Of a stretch of 64,000 nucleotides of DNA, positions 22,492 to 34,900 are shown in pieces. The stretch spans positions 110,925,324-110,989,323 of the forward strand of contig OZ035960.1 of the NCBI GenBank assembly GCA_964034945.1. Direction: 5' to 3'. The translations under genes and the position numbers were made by a program. The first letter of the stretch is position 1; every line of letters begins with the position of its first letter. Source of the stretch: Chrysopilus asiliformis. Taxonomy: Eukaryota > Arthropoda > Insecta > Diptera > Rhagionidae. Below the pieces are notes generated by a model. The model searched no databases, was not told the origin of the DNA, and worked only from the letters and a program-made list of their open reading frames with translations.

Positions 22492-22777
22492 TCAAAACTA
22501 AATGAATGTTTAACACAAATATAATGAAATTGTCAAATATAATTATTAGTAATCGAATACTAATGGCGATATTAATCTTATATAATTTTTTTTATAGAAT
22601 AAGATGAAAAATGACGGTTATAGCAATATTTACTATTATTGCATTGATTTTTTTTTATTTTTGTTAAATTTCGCAATAATTTTGTTTCTGATTTTCTTTC
22701 GATACTAATTAATTAATAATGAATTTAAAAAAAATGTGTTTTAATTTTATTTTTTTGCAATAAAATCTGTTTTTTCT

Positions 22778-22981
22778 TTATAACTTAAGTGAATCAAGTG
22801 ACGCTATAGAAGAACGCCTAGATAGACCCAAACTAGGAGGACCACTGACCAGTGATGTTGTGCCGAATAGTTTGTACCATCCAATAACGATATTTGATAA
22901 ATTTAAATCATCTAGCATTATTTGGGCAACACCCATAAATACTTTCTTCTCTATTCGTCCGTAGTCACCCCAAACGGTTAC
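22778..22981 (-). CDS. Rim: Rim last exon (end of C2B, stop)
   Basis: 68 codons: VTVWGDYGRIEKKVFMGVAQ, IMLDDLNLSNIVIGWYKLFG, then a serine tail SLGLSRRSSIASLDSLKL and TAA at 22780-22778. Phase 0 start at a CAG acceptor. Confidence 0.95.
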   Translation of the reverse strand, partial: VTVWGDYGRIEKKVFMGVAQIMLDDLNLSNIVIGWYKLFGTTSLVSGPPSLGLSRRSSIASLDSLKL

Positions 22982-25900
22982 CTGAAATTTGATTAAAAAA
23001 AATTGTTTGTTAGAAATCCGGAAATTTATAATTTTTTTAGTATCAGGTTAATTTGTTCAATCGTGTTCACGTAAAACGGTATTAGGCAGATATGTACAAA
23101 ATCGTTTTTATATTTTAGTATGGCTGTATATCTTATTAGGCGTGTTTTGTTCACTGTGTGAAGCTATACAAAGTCCAGAACATTAAAAAATCTATCCAGA
23201 ACAAAAAACGGAGTTTCTCTTCAATTCATCGTAGCCAACTTCACTCTGTCACAGTTGACTGCAATATTTTTCATAAAACACATAATACTGCTTTAAATTA
23301 TTTGCTATATTCAATTAAAATGTTTTCTTGAATCTCAATTTTTTTTAAATTTGTATGACGAACTGTCAAAGTGATACCAGGTGAAGTTGGAGTTTTGGCA
23401 TTGCCTCATCAAGTTTCCCAAAAATATCCCTTTTCTGTGTTCTAGATAGCCCTGCATAGCTCCAGAACATTAATAAACACGCCTTTTGACGAATAAAAAT
23501 TTACTTACTTGCAATATACATCCATTAAATGGCTCTCTGAATGCCAACTGTTGTTGATAGAGTGGATCTAATGTTCGTCTTGCTGTCGTTGTCTTCGATT
23601 TATCTATACATTTTTTACCAGACACTAAATAGACTTTAACATAAGGGGCAGGAAGCATTTTCGAGCCAGGCTTTGCCTAAAAAAGTAAAAGAATTTATTA
23701 AACAAAAAAAATCTACTCTAAAATTTGAGCAATTCTTATTTTCAACCATTTTTATGTTATGATTTTCTTTTTATTGGTTTTACATAACCTAAAAAAACCA
23801 TAGTGAAATTCTCTTTACCTGCAATCCTCTAGCTCTGATCACTTCAACTTCAAGGAAGCCTTTTTGATGGCACATTGATAATTGTATATCACCAAGAGAT
23901 GGCGCACCGAGCACCTGACGTCCGACTAATTGTCCAGGTCCCAAACCGTCAATAAAGTCGGACAGTTGGCCTTCATTCATGCGTAAAGATGGCGACCATC
24001 TTCAAGTTCAACGGGAAGGAAAAAACAAAAACTTTGTTAGCGGAAAGTGATTCTGTTTTGAAAAATCAAAACATTCAGAAATTAAAACTTGAAAAAAAAA
24101 TCAAATAAGATGCAATTACAGAATAATGGCGGAAACAATCAATAAAATTTGGAATAGTTTTTAATGCAACAATAATTATAAAAAATGGCTATATAATTGA
24201 TGAATTAAACTATAAAAAAAATTGCGAAAGTTTAATGATAAATGTTTAAAGGTAATTTTTTTTTCTTACACAGGGAGATATAGAAAAGATAAAATTTCAT
24301 TTTTATTTTTCGTGTTTATTTAATACAAATTTTGTGTTTGAAATAAATTCATTTTAGTTACTGTGTTTACGGTTTATATATTTATGTTGTGAAATTAGGT
24401 ATATAGGGTTGTAAAATGAGGGTTTGATTTTCTACATTTCTATGATTAGCGTGCAATAAACTAATTCACACTGTGCAAAAACTTTTAGTGACGAGAAGCA
24501 TTGACAAACACTTTTGTAAAAATTTGACTCCATTTTGGATTTCCTAAATCGATTCCCAAAAACTTACTGCCAATGTTGCCGTATCTGCGGTTTCTGTTAT
24601 AAAAAAACTTTGTAAATTTACTAAAGTGATCGCGTTTTATTGGGCCGTAGTCCTTAATATTTTTTAACCGAGAAAATGCCGAGATCAGTGAAAAATTAAA
24701 ATTAATTAAAATATGAGAGCAAATGGCATAAAAGGATTTCTTTTTGTTGCAGCTGAACTTCACATTTTCTCGAAATGCGTATATTTTACGTTTCCGTATT
24801 TGTACAAGTTTGTTTGAACACGAAAATCGTCGAGTAAACTTCCGAGGGTCTCGTAAAAGATTTTCTATACAATAGAACACGTTTAACTGCACAACGATTT
24901 TTGTCGCAATTTATTTGTATGTGCTATGGGTGTAAAATTTAATGTAATTTTCCATGTTGAAACTTGAAAATTGATGCATTTATGCTTTTAAGGCAATTAT
25001 TCATATTGTATTTAAGCGTAATATACTGTACAAATGTTGATAGCTCGTTTACGAGGTGAAAAACTTTTGCAATTTACGCTGTTTACGAGATATTTCAGAG
25101 ATCCCATGAATACCCCTAACAATTCACTTAAAACGCAGAAATCATGCAAAAAAATTATGCAAAAACCGCTTAGTGGCAATAAACGCTGAATTTCACAAGA
25201 TATTCAGTACATTTTCAAAATAATATGTGCATTTTAACCCACATAATAGGAAAAACCGTTCACTTTTTCATTTTTTCAAGACAACTATGACAGTATTTGC
25301 TGAAAGAAAATTTAAGGTTTTTGAATCTATAAAAATCAAAACCACAAAATAAAAATGGAAGTAAAAATATGTTTTCTTGAAAGTTTCAGCATAAATATGT
25401 CTTGTATATATGGTGACCACATATCCCGCTGGAGGCAATCCCGGATTTTGTCATCTCGGAAACTAAATTTTTGCCCTGGTCTTGGAACCTAAAAGTTTTC
25501 GCCTCCAGCAGCGTCCAGCTTCCTTCACCGCGTAAAAAAATCTGTAATAAACTTTGCCGCACGCGAAAACTGAAGGCGTAAGTCCAGTATTACACTTGGC
25601 TTATTTAAGCCGGCAACTTTTGGGCTTAATAAGCCAATGTGCTTACATTTGTAGCTTAAATAAGCCAATCCTGTTTGCATATGCTACACAAGTTTACATG
25701 GGTGTGTGAGGACTCAAACCATTGAAATTGCTGCTGCTCATATACTTTCCAAGATCTTTACCTGCTGACGGTCAGAACGAAAATGATTTCTGCCTACTAC
25801 TTTTCCCAAACCGGTTCACACGCTTTGCCTGTATGCAGATTGTCGATAAGCCATAATTTCGAGTGGCAACTTTTCCCTCCGCAGTCGTTTCTCCCGAAAA

Positions 25901-28900
25901 TCGGCTTAAATATGCCCGAAAGTTGCCGTGTGTAATACCGCGCTTAGATGCGGATTTTGCCCTGGTCGTCGTTTTACTTTTTTAGGGACTTTGCGACTCA
26001 TCTCGAAGCATTGAAAAATCTTTCTTGCTCACTATAACCCCCTTCCCCCTCGAATTCACGCAAAAAAAACTTCGGTCACCATATTTACTTATGTACTTGA
26101 GAAAGAGTCGCTTCGTGGGATAGCGTGTGGACAAACTACATACAGCATGTTTTTGTTAGACAAGAAAAAGTTTCATGATTTTTATATTAGGTTAGTTTTT
26201 TTTAAAAAAATCTTTACTTGTTGTTTACACCTGCTAAAAATTGGAAATATTCAATAATATATAAATAATATAGTTTTAAATGTTAAATGATGTAGAATAA
26301 ATAGTGATAAAGCGTAGTTTTTGTATTTTTTTTTATTAAATGCAAATTTTTCGACGTCGAAATTGTAGGTGGTTCTATAACCTCAAATTTAAGTCGGGTT
26401 TGCTGACAAGTGAGTGAGCTTTTCTACAAAAGCATATAATTTTGTGCATATTTTCAACTAAATTTAGTAATTGTGTGTAATAATATGAAAGTGTGTTAGA
26501 AGCTTGCATGCAAAGCACATCATTAGCGAAATATTTAATACTATTTCAATCGCATGCATATATACAAATGAAACATAAATAAACAAATAAATATATTTAT
26601 ATACACAAAAAAAAAACCCTTCAGTTTTTAATAGAACAACACCTAGGCCCGTTAAAGCTGCATTTTAATTGATTAAAAAACGATCACAAAAAGAGTTTGT
26701 TGTAAAACAACAGCATCACAAAATGTAAAAAGTCACAAAATAGAGTGTTTAGCGACAAGATATTTAAAAGACAGATAGAGGAAGGCGAAAATTCAAGTCA
26801 AAGATGTCCCTTTTAATGTCTTTTTTATATGTAATATTATTAAAAGTTACTTGGCGGTTCTATGGTTTTATCAAGTGTTCGTGTTGGGTGTTTTTTTCAT
26901 CAGCAAGTAAATGTTATTTTTTTTAAATGATGATTTTATCAATATTTGATATTTACACAGAAAATGCTTAACATTTCTTTTTTTTAAATTTTAGAAAAGA
27001 CACCAATTGAACATCAAGAAAAACACTGAAGTTTGAAGAAAAAAAAACACACACTTAGAAATCAATATGGAGATATATTCATAAACAAAACTGATTTCCT
27101 TTTTGCAAATTATATTGAAATTAAATTTTTGTTCAATCGCGCCAAACAAATTTCAATTTACAAAAAAATAAATAAAGAAACAGGTACTTAAATAAAATAT
27201 AAATATCAATTCAACATAGATAGCTCGGACAAAGAGATTCTTTCCAAATTATTAATTTTTTAATTTTGTTTAATTTTTTTTCGATTTGTTTTTTTTTTGT
27301 TTTGTTTTGAATATGAACTTACGATGAACCCTCAGAACTGGTTGATATTGAATGAAGACTTCCAGCACGATAAGCACTCTGTGAGGATGTCGGTGCTACC
27401 TCGACCGATCTTTGGATACTGCCAGCTGAGCCACGACCGCGATGATGAGAGGGGATTCCCTGACCCTGGTCTGTACAATGTCACAACAGAGGGTTAATTT
27501 TTTTTGTTTGCTTTTGTTGGGTATTTTTTATTTCTTTTTTTTTTACTTAATTATTTTCTGTTTTAAAATTTAGCTTTAGTTCATTTTTTTTAGTACAAAG
27601 TTGTAAAGCGGTTATAATGCAGTCATTATAACTAGTAGCGATTTTATATTACAGGACAGTGAAAAGCTGTGAACGTTCAAATGCGAAAATATTTGAAGCT
27701 TCAGACTTGATATCCCTTAAAATTCACACAAATCTCCACCAAAGCTTTGCGTGGGACAAGTTTTACACAACGTTCAAAATTTATTTTAAGGTTTATTCAC
27801 AAGATATTTGTCGGTGGAAAAAAGTAAATAAAATCAAATTAACATAACATTTTGTGTGTGTTTGTGTACCTAGTGTACTTAGAAAGCTAAGTTTTTGATT
27901 GATTGGAAAACCCTAACGGCCAATTTATTCACTAGGAGTTAAATCGCCTTAACTCCCTTAACTCACCTTTAACATGGAAAATAAGGCTAGCTAACTCCCT
28001 TAACTCACTAACTCGGCTTAACTCCTAGTGAATAAATTAGGGGTAAGCAAGACAATTCACTGGTGGCTTCAATCGATAAAATATTTTTGTGCTTGTATTT
28101 AAGGAGTTAATAAAACTTACTGAAAATTAAAATTTTTTGTTGGATTTACCTGATAAATTATCATGCGGAAACGCCTTACTAAAATTGATTAAAACCGTTA
28201 AGTCCGGTTTGCACAAGTAAATACCCTGCCGCAAATTTTAAAGTACTTGAAAAAAACTAAGCTTAAAATACTATAAAAGTACTTTGTGGAAAATAGTTTC
28301 TATGAAAGTCGATTTAAACAGATTTTCTACATTTTTCGGATTTCTTAAATATATTTTTAACAGAAATTTGTAAAATTGCAAGTCAGTAGAAGTTCTTTGT
28401 TTATATTAGGTAAAAATAATTAAATTGGTAATTTTACGTGTTATGATTCATTTCGTATGCGATTTTCAACGGAGAAAGTCGTAATATTTGATGAAAAAAA
28501 CAACATGGATATAATAAACCCGCCGAAAACCATTTTTTCACAAATATTTCCAGAAAAAGTAAAGTGTTATTTTTTCTCGCAAAATTTTAGGTTATGTTTT
28601 CCTTCTACTTGAATAGAGAGCCTTTAACCAAGAGAGTGGCCATGCTACCTTAATAGACTGTGCTACTGAGTAGGACAGTCTATTAACTCAAATTAGAACA
28701 GTATATTAGGCCAGTTAGAACAGCTTTTTCTCCTGATTAGGACAGTCTATAAACAATTTTTCGGTTTATTAAAACAACTACGACTTTCTAAATTTTTTTA
28801 ATACCGCAGAAAAGAGTTTTTTAATTATATTAACTGATTTCAGTAATTTTGGCAATTATTTTTGAAAATGAATCAAATTTTTAAAGTTTTTCGCGCTCGT

Positions 28901-31900
28901 TTTTCAGCTCGGCGACCATTTTTAGATGTCCCCATGGCCACTCTCTAGGTTATAGGCTCTCTATACTTGAAAGTGGTACTTGATACTCATTTCGAGCAGG
29001 GCTGTAAATAAGAGGGGGTTGGGCTCATAATAACCCCAACGTAACAGACAAAGTATTACACCGCGTCTTGATTAACAATTTTTCATCCCAAGAAATATCT
29101 CACCGCAATGAGATTTTTTTGACAGCTGGGCCGAAAATCTCTTGAAATTTAGTACTCAAAATGGCGATGAAAAGAAAACACATAGTCGCCGCTCTCGCAA
29201 TTAATGCAATACGTGAAATTGAAAAGGCTGAAACAGAAGAACAGACGAAAAGAAAAACCTCTTATTGTTATATATTCTCTTCCAAAGCTTGTTGTATCGT
29301 ATTGTTTGTAAAAATTAGTTATTTTCGCAACTACTTGTCGGGAGAATTTAGATTCCGCCATATTGAATTGAGAAATTCCAAGAAATTTTGCAATTGCAAG
29401 ATTTCTTGAAATTTATCTCGGGGATTTTTTATCGCCGTCAACTCGAGCTCTGATTGGTCAATCAAAAATCTCTGCGATGAAAAATCCCAAATGAAGACAC
29501 GGTGTTAACAAAACTAAGGCGATTGCAAAAAACTGGACCAGATGGTGTTGCCTTGTTGATCGCATTTTTTTCCTCAATGAAACAAAGAAGACAGATGATG
29601 TATAAGCACTTTTTTTCAAAATATTTTACCAAAAAAGCCACCAATAAACATAGAAGTGTGCAGAAAAATCTTTGATTTTTCACTACCTGCAATAACTCGA
29701 TAAATAATATTTATTCCAAACAAAATAAAATTTATATTAGCGCCTTCCCCGAACAATAAATATTCTATAAAAACTTATCAATTTATCAAAAATCAAACAC
29801 ACCAATCACCTGTACACTATTTTCCATTGTAATAATTTTATTTGATTAGGAAAACATATTTAAAAATTATTCCAAGTTATGTAATAAAAACATTGAAACT
29901 CCCAAAAAATTTATATTAATTTTATGTAAAGAAATTAAAAAAAAAAATGTTATACCAATTAAAGTTCATTTTTTAAACGTTGTTCGTTATTAAAAAAATA
30001 ATCATTTGAAAAAAAGGATACAAAATATAAAACTGTTTATTCATTAAATTCAAAAACGAGCCACTACAGAAAATAATTCTTACCAATTAATATAAAATTT
30101 CTATTGTAAAATTAATAAATATATAAATGTAAATTAATTATGATTTTTTTTTTATTAAAATTGTTTTTATTGTTTTTGAATATAAAATTAAAAGCTTCTA
30201 TGGACTGTAAGATGTCAAATATAAAAGCAGCAGATGCATTTGTGTTATTTGAATATCTGTTTTTGAAATTATTAATATAATTAATTCTTGTATCACTTTG
30301 ATCCTATTTCACAGTCAATTAATTCGGTTGAAAAATTTAAAACGGAAATTCGTCGCCAATGTGAACATGGTTTTAAATATTTTAATGGTGTTGGAAAGTT
30401 TTTCTCATTTGAGTGAAACTGAAATCAAAAAATTACTCATTTTCTATGTCTCCCTGTAGTTTTTTTCAGTATAAAAGTTTTACTATGAAAGTTTGTCGAA
30501 ATGTTCTAAAATGTCGATCTATTGAAAATTTAAATTCTGATTCAAATGTGGACATTCATTTTCAGTAATGCCAGCCAATTTCTCTTGAATCCATGAAATT
30601 AATGAAAAAAAAATTTAAGAAAAAAATAACCAAAAACTAAAATTAACAAATCTGTTACAAGACTAAGAAAAAATCTAATAGATTCGAACCTGTCCCCCTC
30701 GGTGTTGCCTTCGCCATCATCAGACGCTGAGGAGCCCCGTGAGAGGCCACCCCGCATCTCGCCGGGCAGAACCTCTTCGCTTCTATGCACCGTAAATGAA
30801 TTCTTACCCTTTTTGCCAAAGCCCATTCGCCGTTTACGACCTTTTTTTTTTATTGCAGATGTTATTATTTTATTGTTTATTAAGATTTGTTAATTATTTT
30901 ATTGTGAAATTTCAAATAGTTTTTGTTTCAAGAAAATTCAATTCAATTCCAGCAGATAAACTTTGTATTTCGTGTATATTTTTTTTTTTTCACCCGTAGG
31001 TTTTTTTCTTTGCAATTATCATCTTAAAACACAAAAATCTATGAAAACTTACCTGTGGCGGATAGCTGTGACGTTGAATTACTCTTTTTACCCATACCGG
31101 CACCAAAACGTTCACGTTCTCTGCTACCTAATTCATATTTTTCACTTTTCGGAGAACGTTGATCGACTTTTCGTCGAGCCAATTCGGGATTTTGTAACCC
31201 GACGGCGGTATCTGATAAACTTCCATCTATAAGGAAAGGATATTCTTAAAAAAGAGATAAATTTAAAATTTTGTTAATCAATGATCAGCCATGATTTATC
31301 GAATTATCTACAAAAAAGATTTCTTGTTTTAGTTTTGATTTGTTGTTATCAATTTGAAATCTAGCCTTAAGGCCTGTGTCCACATGGAAGTTTATTTGCA
31401 GAAGTCGCTTCTAGAAGAGATTTCTGGTGTCACAACTTCTGGAAGTTCACTCGCAGTTAGTGTTTCCACAGGAAAAACTTCCAGAAGTCTCTGCTAGAAG
31501 CGACTTCTGCAAATAAACTTCTATGTGGACACAGGCCTTTACAATTATAGAGCGCGAAGAATTTGAAAATTGAAAATATGAAAATAATTTCGCTATCAAC
31601 AGAAATACAAAAGATCTGAGACGAAAGTGAAAGTAAATAGAATAAATGAACCTGTAATGAGGGAAAGACCACATTTTGTACCTTACCCGGCCCTTACACG
31701 CGACTATAAAGTCTGTCAGTAGCACAGACTTCAAATGTCAAATTACTGACAACGAATTAAAATACATTTAGCGAACTGGCAGTCAGTGCATTTACACGAG
31801 ACTGTGTCAGCGACTGTGTCAGCGACTGTGTCAGCGACTGTGTCAGCTCTACAGACGTGTGTAAGGGCCGGGTTATCGGCATAATTTTGAAATTAGATAC

Positions 31901-34900
31901 AAAATACAATTTCGGTTTAACATTTAACCCGTTAGACGTTCGGGTGGATTTCCAGCACAGTAAATTTGAAGCATAGAGTTTCGGCACAAAAAACTGTTGG
32001 GGTTATATATGACTCCGCGCTCACAAGAGGTTAAGAAAGCTTCAGGTGTTTTTACCTGGCTTAGTAACATTTGGAGTTCTAAAGACTACACCACCAAGCA
32101 GCTTGTATTCAACAGGGAGTGCAAAAGTCGTTATTAGTTGAGTAATTATAAAGATCGATCTAAAATTGAACTTCAAATGACAAAAAAATTCGTAGAATTT
32201 AAAAAAAAGAAAATTGATGATCACCGTTTGGTATAACACTAGTGACCTCAGAAAACTGGTACCATTGCAATGTAAAATTTTGTGAATATTGATGTGTGGC
32301 GTGTAATGAGTGAAAAATTAATTTCAAAAATTCATCAAATTTAAATGCTTACCGATTTTATCTTCTGGTGTGCCATCAGCATTAGACATGCTGCGACTAA
32401 ATGAGTTCCTCTCATCACGATCGCTAGCCGTCTCAATGCGATCCTGCTGCTGTCGCTCACGCTCCCGTTCACGCTCTCGTTCCCGCTCACGTTCTTTATT
32501 TCTGTCACGACTGTCGCCACGTCCCGAACTGCTATCGTTTGATGGAACCTTCACTACACGGTCTCGAACATCATATTCACTAGAATATCGACGCCGATGG
32601 CCACGCCGATGTTCGTGATCGTGTTCATAGTCGTGATGCGGATGTGATTGACGTTCGTAGCGTTCGTATTCGTAACCGTCAAAAACATCATCATCGTAGT
32701 ATTCATCATGCGGAGGTGTACGATTATTACGGCGTATTTGTTTATGTTTCGGCGATCCACGTTTAGATGGCGGTGGTGATGGTGTTGTGGTAGATCGAGC
32801 AACACGATGGGAATTTGCAAAAGAGGAAGAAGAAGCATAATTAGCGTTACTACCATTTACTGGACTACTACTACTATGATTATATTTATCTACAGCTACT
32901 GAACTATTGTCATAATCGTAGTGTTCGTTCGGCTCATTCGTGCTACGAACCGATCCTTCGCGTTTTAATCGATCGATATCTTTGTTATGGCAACGATCGG
33001 ATTTACTATGCAACACCTTGGCCCGCCTAGATGGCGACTCGGTCACTCCGTCCGTTACCATTTCCGATTCTGGTTTAACAGACAAACGACGACTTTCGCT
33101 GTTTTTATGGCTTTGATTTTTGTACTTGGAATGTGCGTTAGATTTCGTGGCAGTGTCAATATCATCTTTATGAACCAAGCCAAAAACCGCACCCGATAGT
33201 GAGGTTATGCGAGGCTCGCCAGCTGTTGCGGTGGTCTGTTTTGACGTTTTTTCCGTCGTTGGTTGTGATGACTTACGCTGTGAGCCCTTCGTTGAAAGCA
33301 CGGGGCTTTGCTGTTTCTTTCTAGGAACATCAGTTTCACCAATTTCCGCTTGTTTTTCGGGGCCGCCACGCGATAATGGCCGTTCATCCTCTACTTTATC
33401 ATGTTTTTTAGATCTAGTCAATTCGTCCTCCATTAGTCTCTCATATTTCTCTAATTTTGTCCGTTTCTGGGGTGAGGGGAGATCTCCATTCAACCTTTGC
33501 GTACTTGTGTTTGTCAGATCGAGCGATAATTGATTCCGATTAAAATGTCTGCTTCGGGGCCTCTCTTCAAGCGACATGAAATTAGGATTCGATCGTTTTT
33601 TGGGACTTTTAAAAATAGCGGTCTTAACGGATTTTCGCGTCCAGCCGACATCCGAGTCGTAAACAATATTAATAATTTTGTCGTCCGTAACCAAGGAATG
33701 TGAGTGACTTAATGGATGATTTTCGTCTACAATGGCGCCGAAATACGTTTGCCGAATATTCGATTCGGACCGGAATTTTCTAAGCGGTCGATTGTACATC
33801 GCGTCATCTTCGTAATGTCGCTTGACTCGGGCCATTCGAGCTACTCGATCCATATCGTAGTCGCAGGATCGCGAATAGCATTCACTGAGGTATTTCCGTC
33901 TTTCGGGTTTCGGTTTCTTAAGTATCGAGGGACGGGGAGATTTTCCGGACACCGGAACACTCGTCAGGAGGGAGTCGGCGGGCAAGTTACACGACATATT
34001 TATAACGGGGTTCTGTGGTAACGGTATATCGACAGCATTGAAAATCGGTTTATCTGCGACCATCATCGGATGTGGCGGAATTTGATACATTGATGGCGGC
34101 AGTGGCGGAAGCTGAGGATGTTGCATAAAATTTGCAATCCGATCGATAGATGGCAGTGATGGTTCAGATGAAGGATAAAAATATGACAACGATGGTTGAC
34201 AATTTTGAATGGGTATTATATTTGGCGGCTGACAACATGGATTCAGAATCTCACCACTATTTAATAACAATGAGCTATCGCTATGGAATTGATTCGATTG
34301 GGATACGGGAAAATATGGGTTTTCATGGCGAAAGAAATTCACAACGGGATTGGTGAAACGTTTCAATGTATCTAAATTGGGACGGGGAAATGTGTAACCT
34401 AATGAGCTACTGCGAAACATCTTCGCTGGAATGATTTTGAAATCACTAGTTCTAGCTATGAGGTCTGGGATTCTTGGGAAATTTTGGAAATATGGAGGGA
34501 AGAATGGATTAGTATTGGTTGCAGTTGCCGGTGCTGCTGTCGCCGGCGGTAGTGGTTGCGGCACCAATTGCTCATATGACGGTAGATGGGATTGCCGCTC
34601 AAAATTGTTCGTACGCGCAGATGAGCGCCAACCAGACGAGAGACTTCTGTGATGGTGTCTTCGGAGAAAAATTTGAGAAAAATTTATTTCCATAAAATAA
34701 AATCATTCATTGCCAGTGGTGAGTTTCAAATCAATTTTCAAAAACAACTTTTGTTTTCTTTTCAACATCAAATATCAAAACCCGGATTTTTTTTTTAAAT
34801 ATTTAGAATACCCTAGTAATTATTTTTCGAAAAAAAGAAAATCCTTCCATGTTTCCAACATACCTCAATCCCCGTGAACCTCTTGGTCGTTCCGATTGAG

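Noticed and set aside
24488..24892. 135-codon open frame on the minus strand in a Rim intron
   Set aside because: Composition is that of translated AT-rich DNA (Phe, Lys, Asn, Ile); no motif, no splice signals, no relation to Rim phases.
32042..32239. Exon-like stretch (minus) reading ALPVEYKLLGGVVFRTPNV before a GTAAAA donor
   Set aside because: It would need phase 2 in and phase 1 out, which does not fit the phase-1/phase-1 junction of neighbouring Rim exons.
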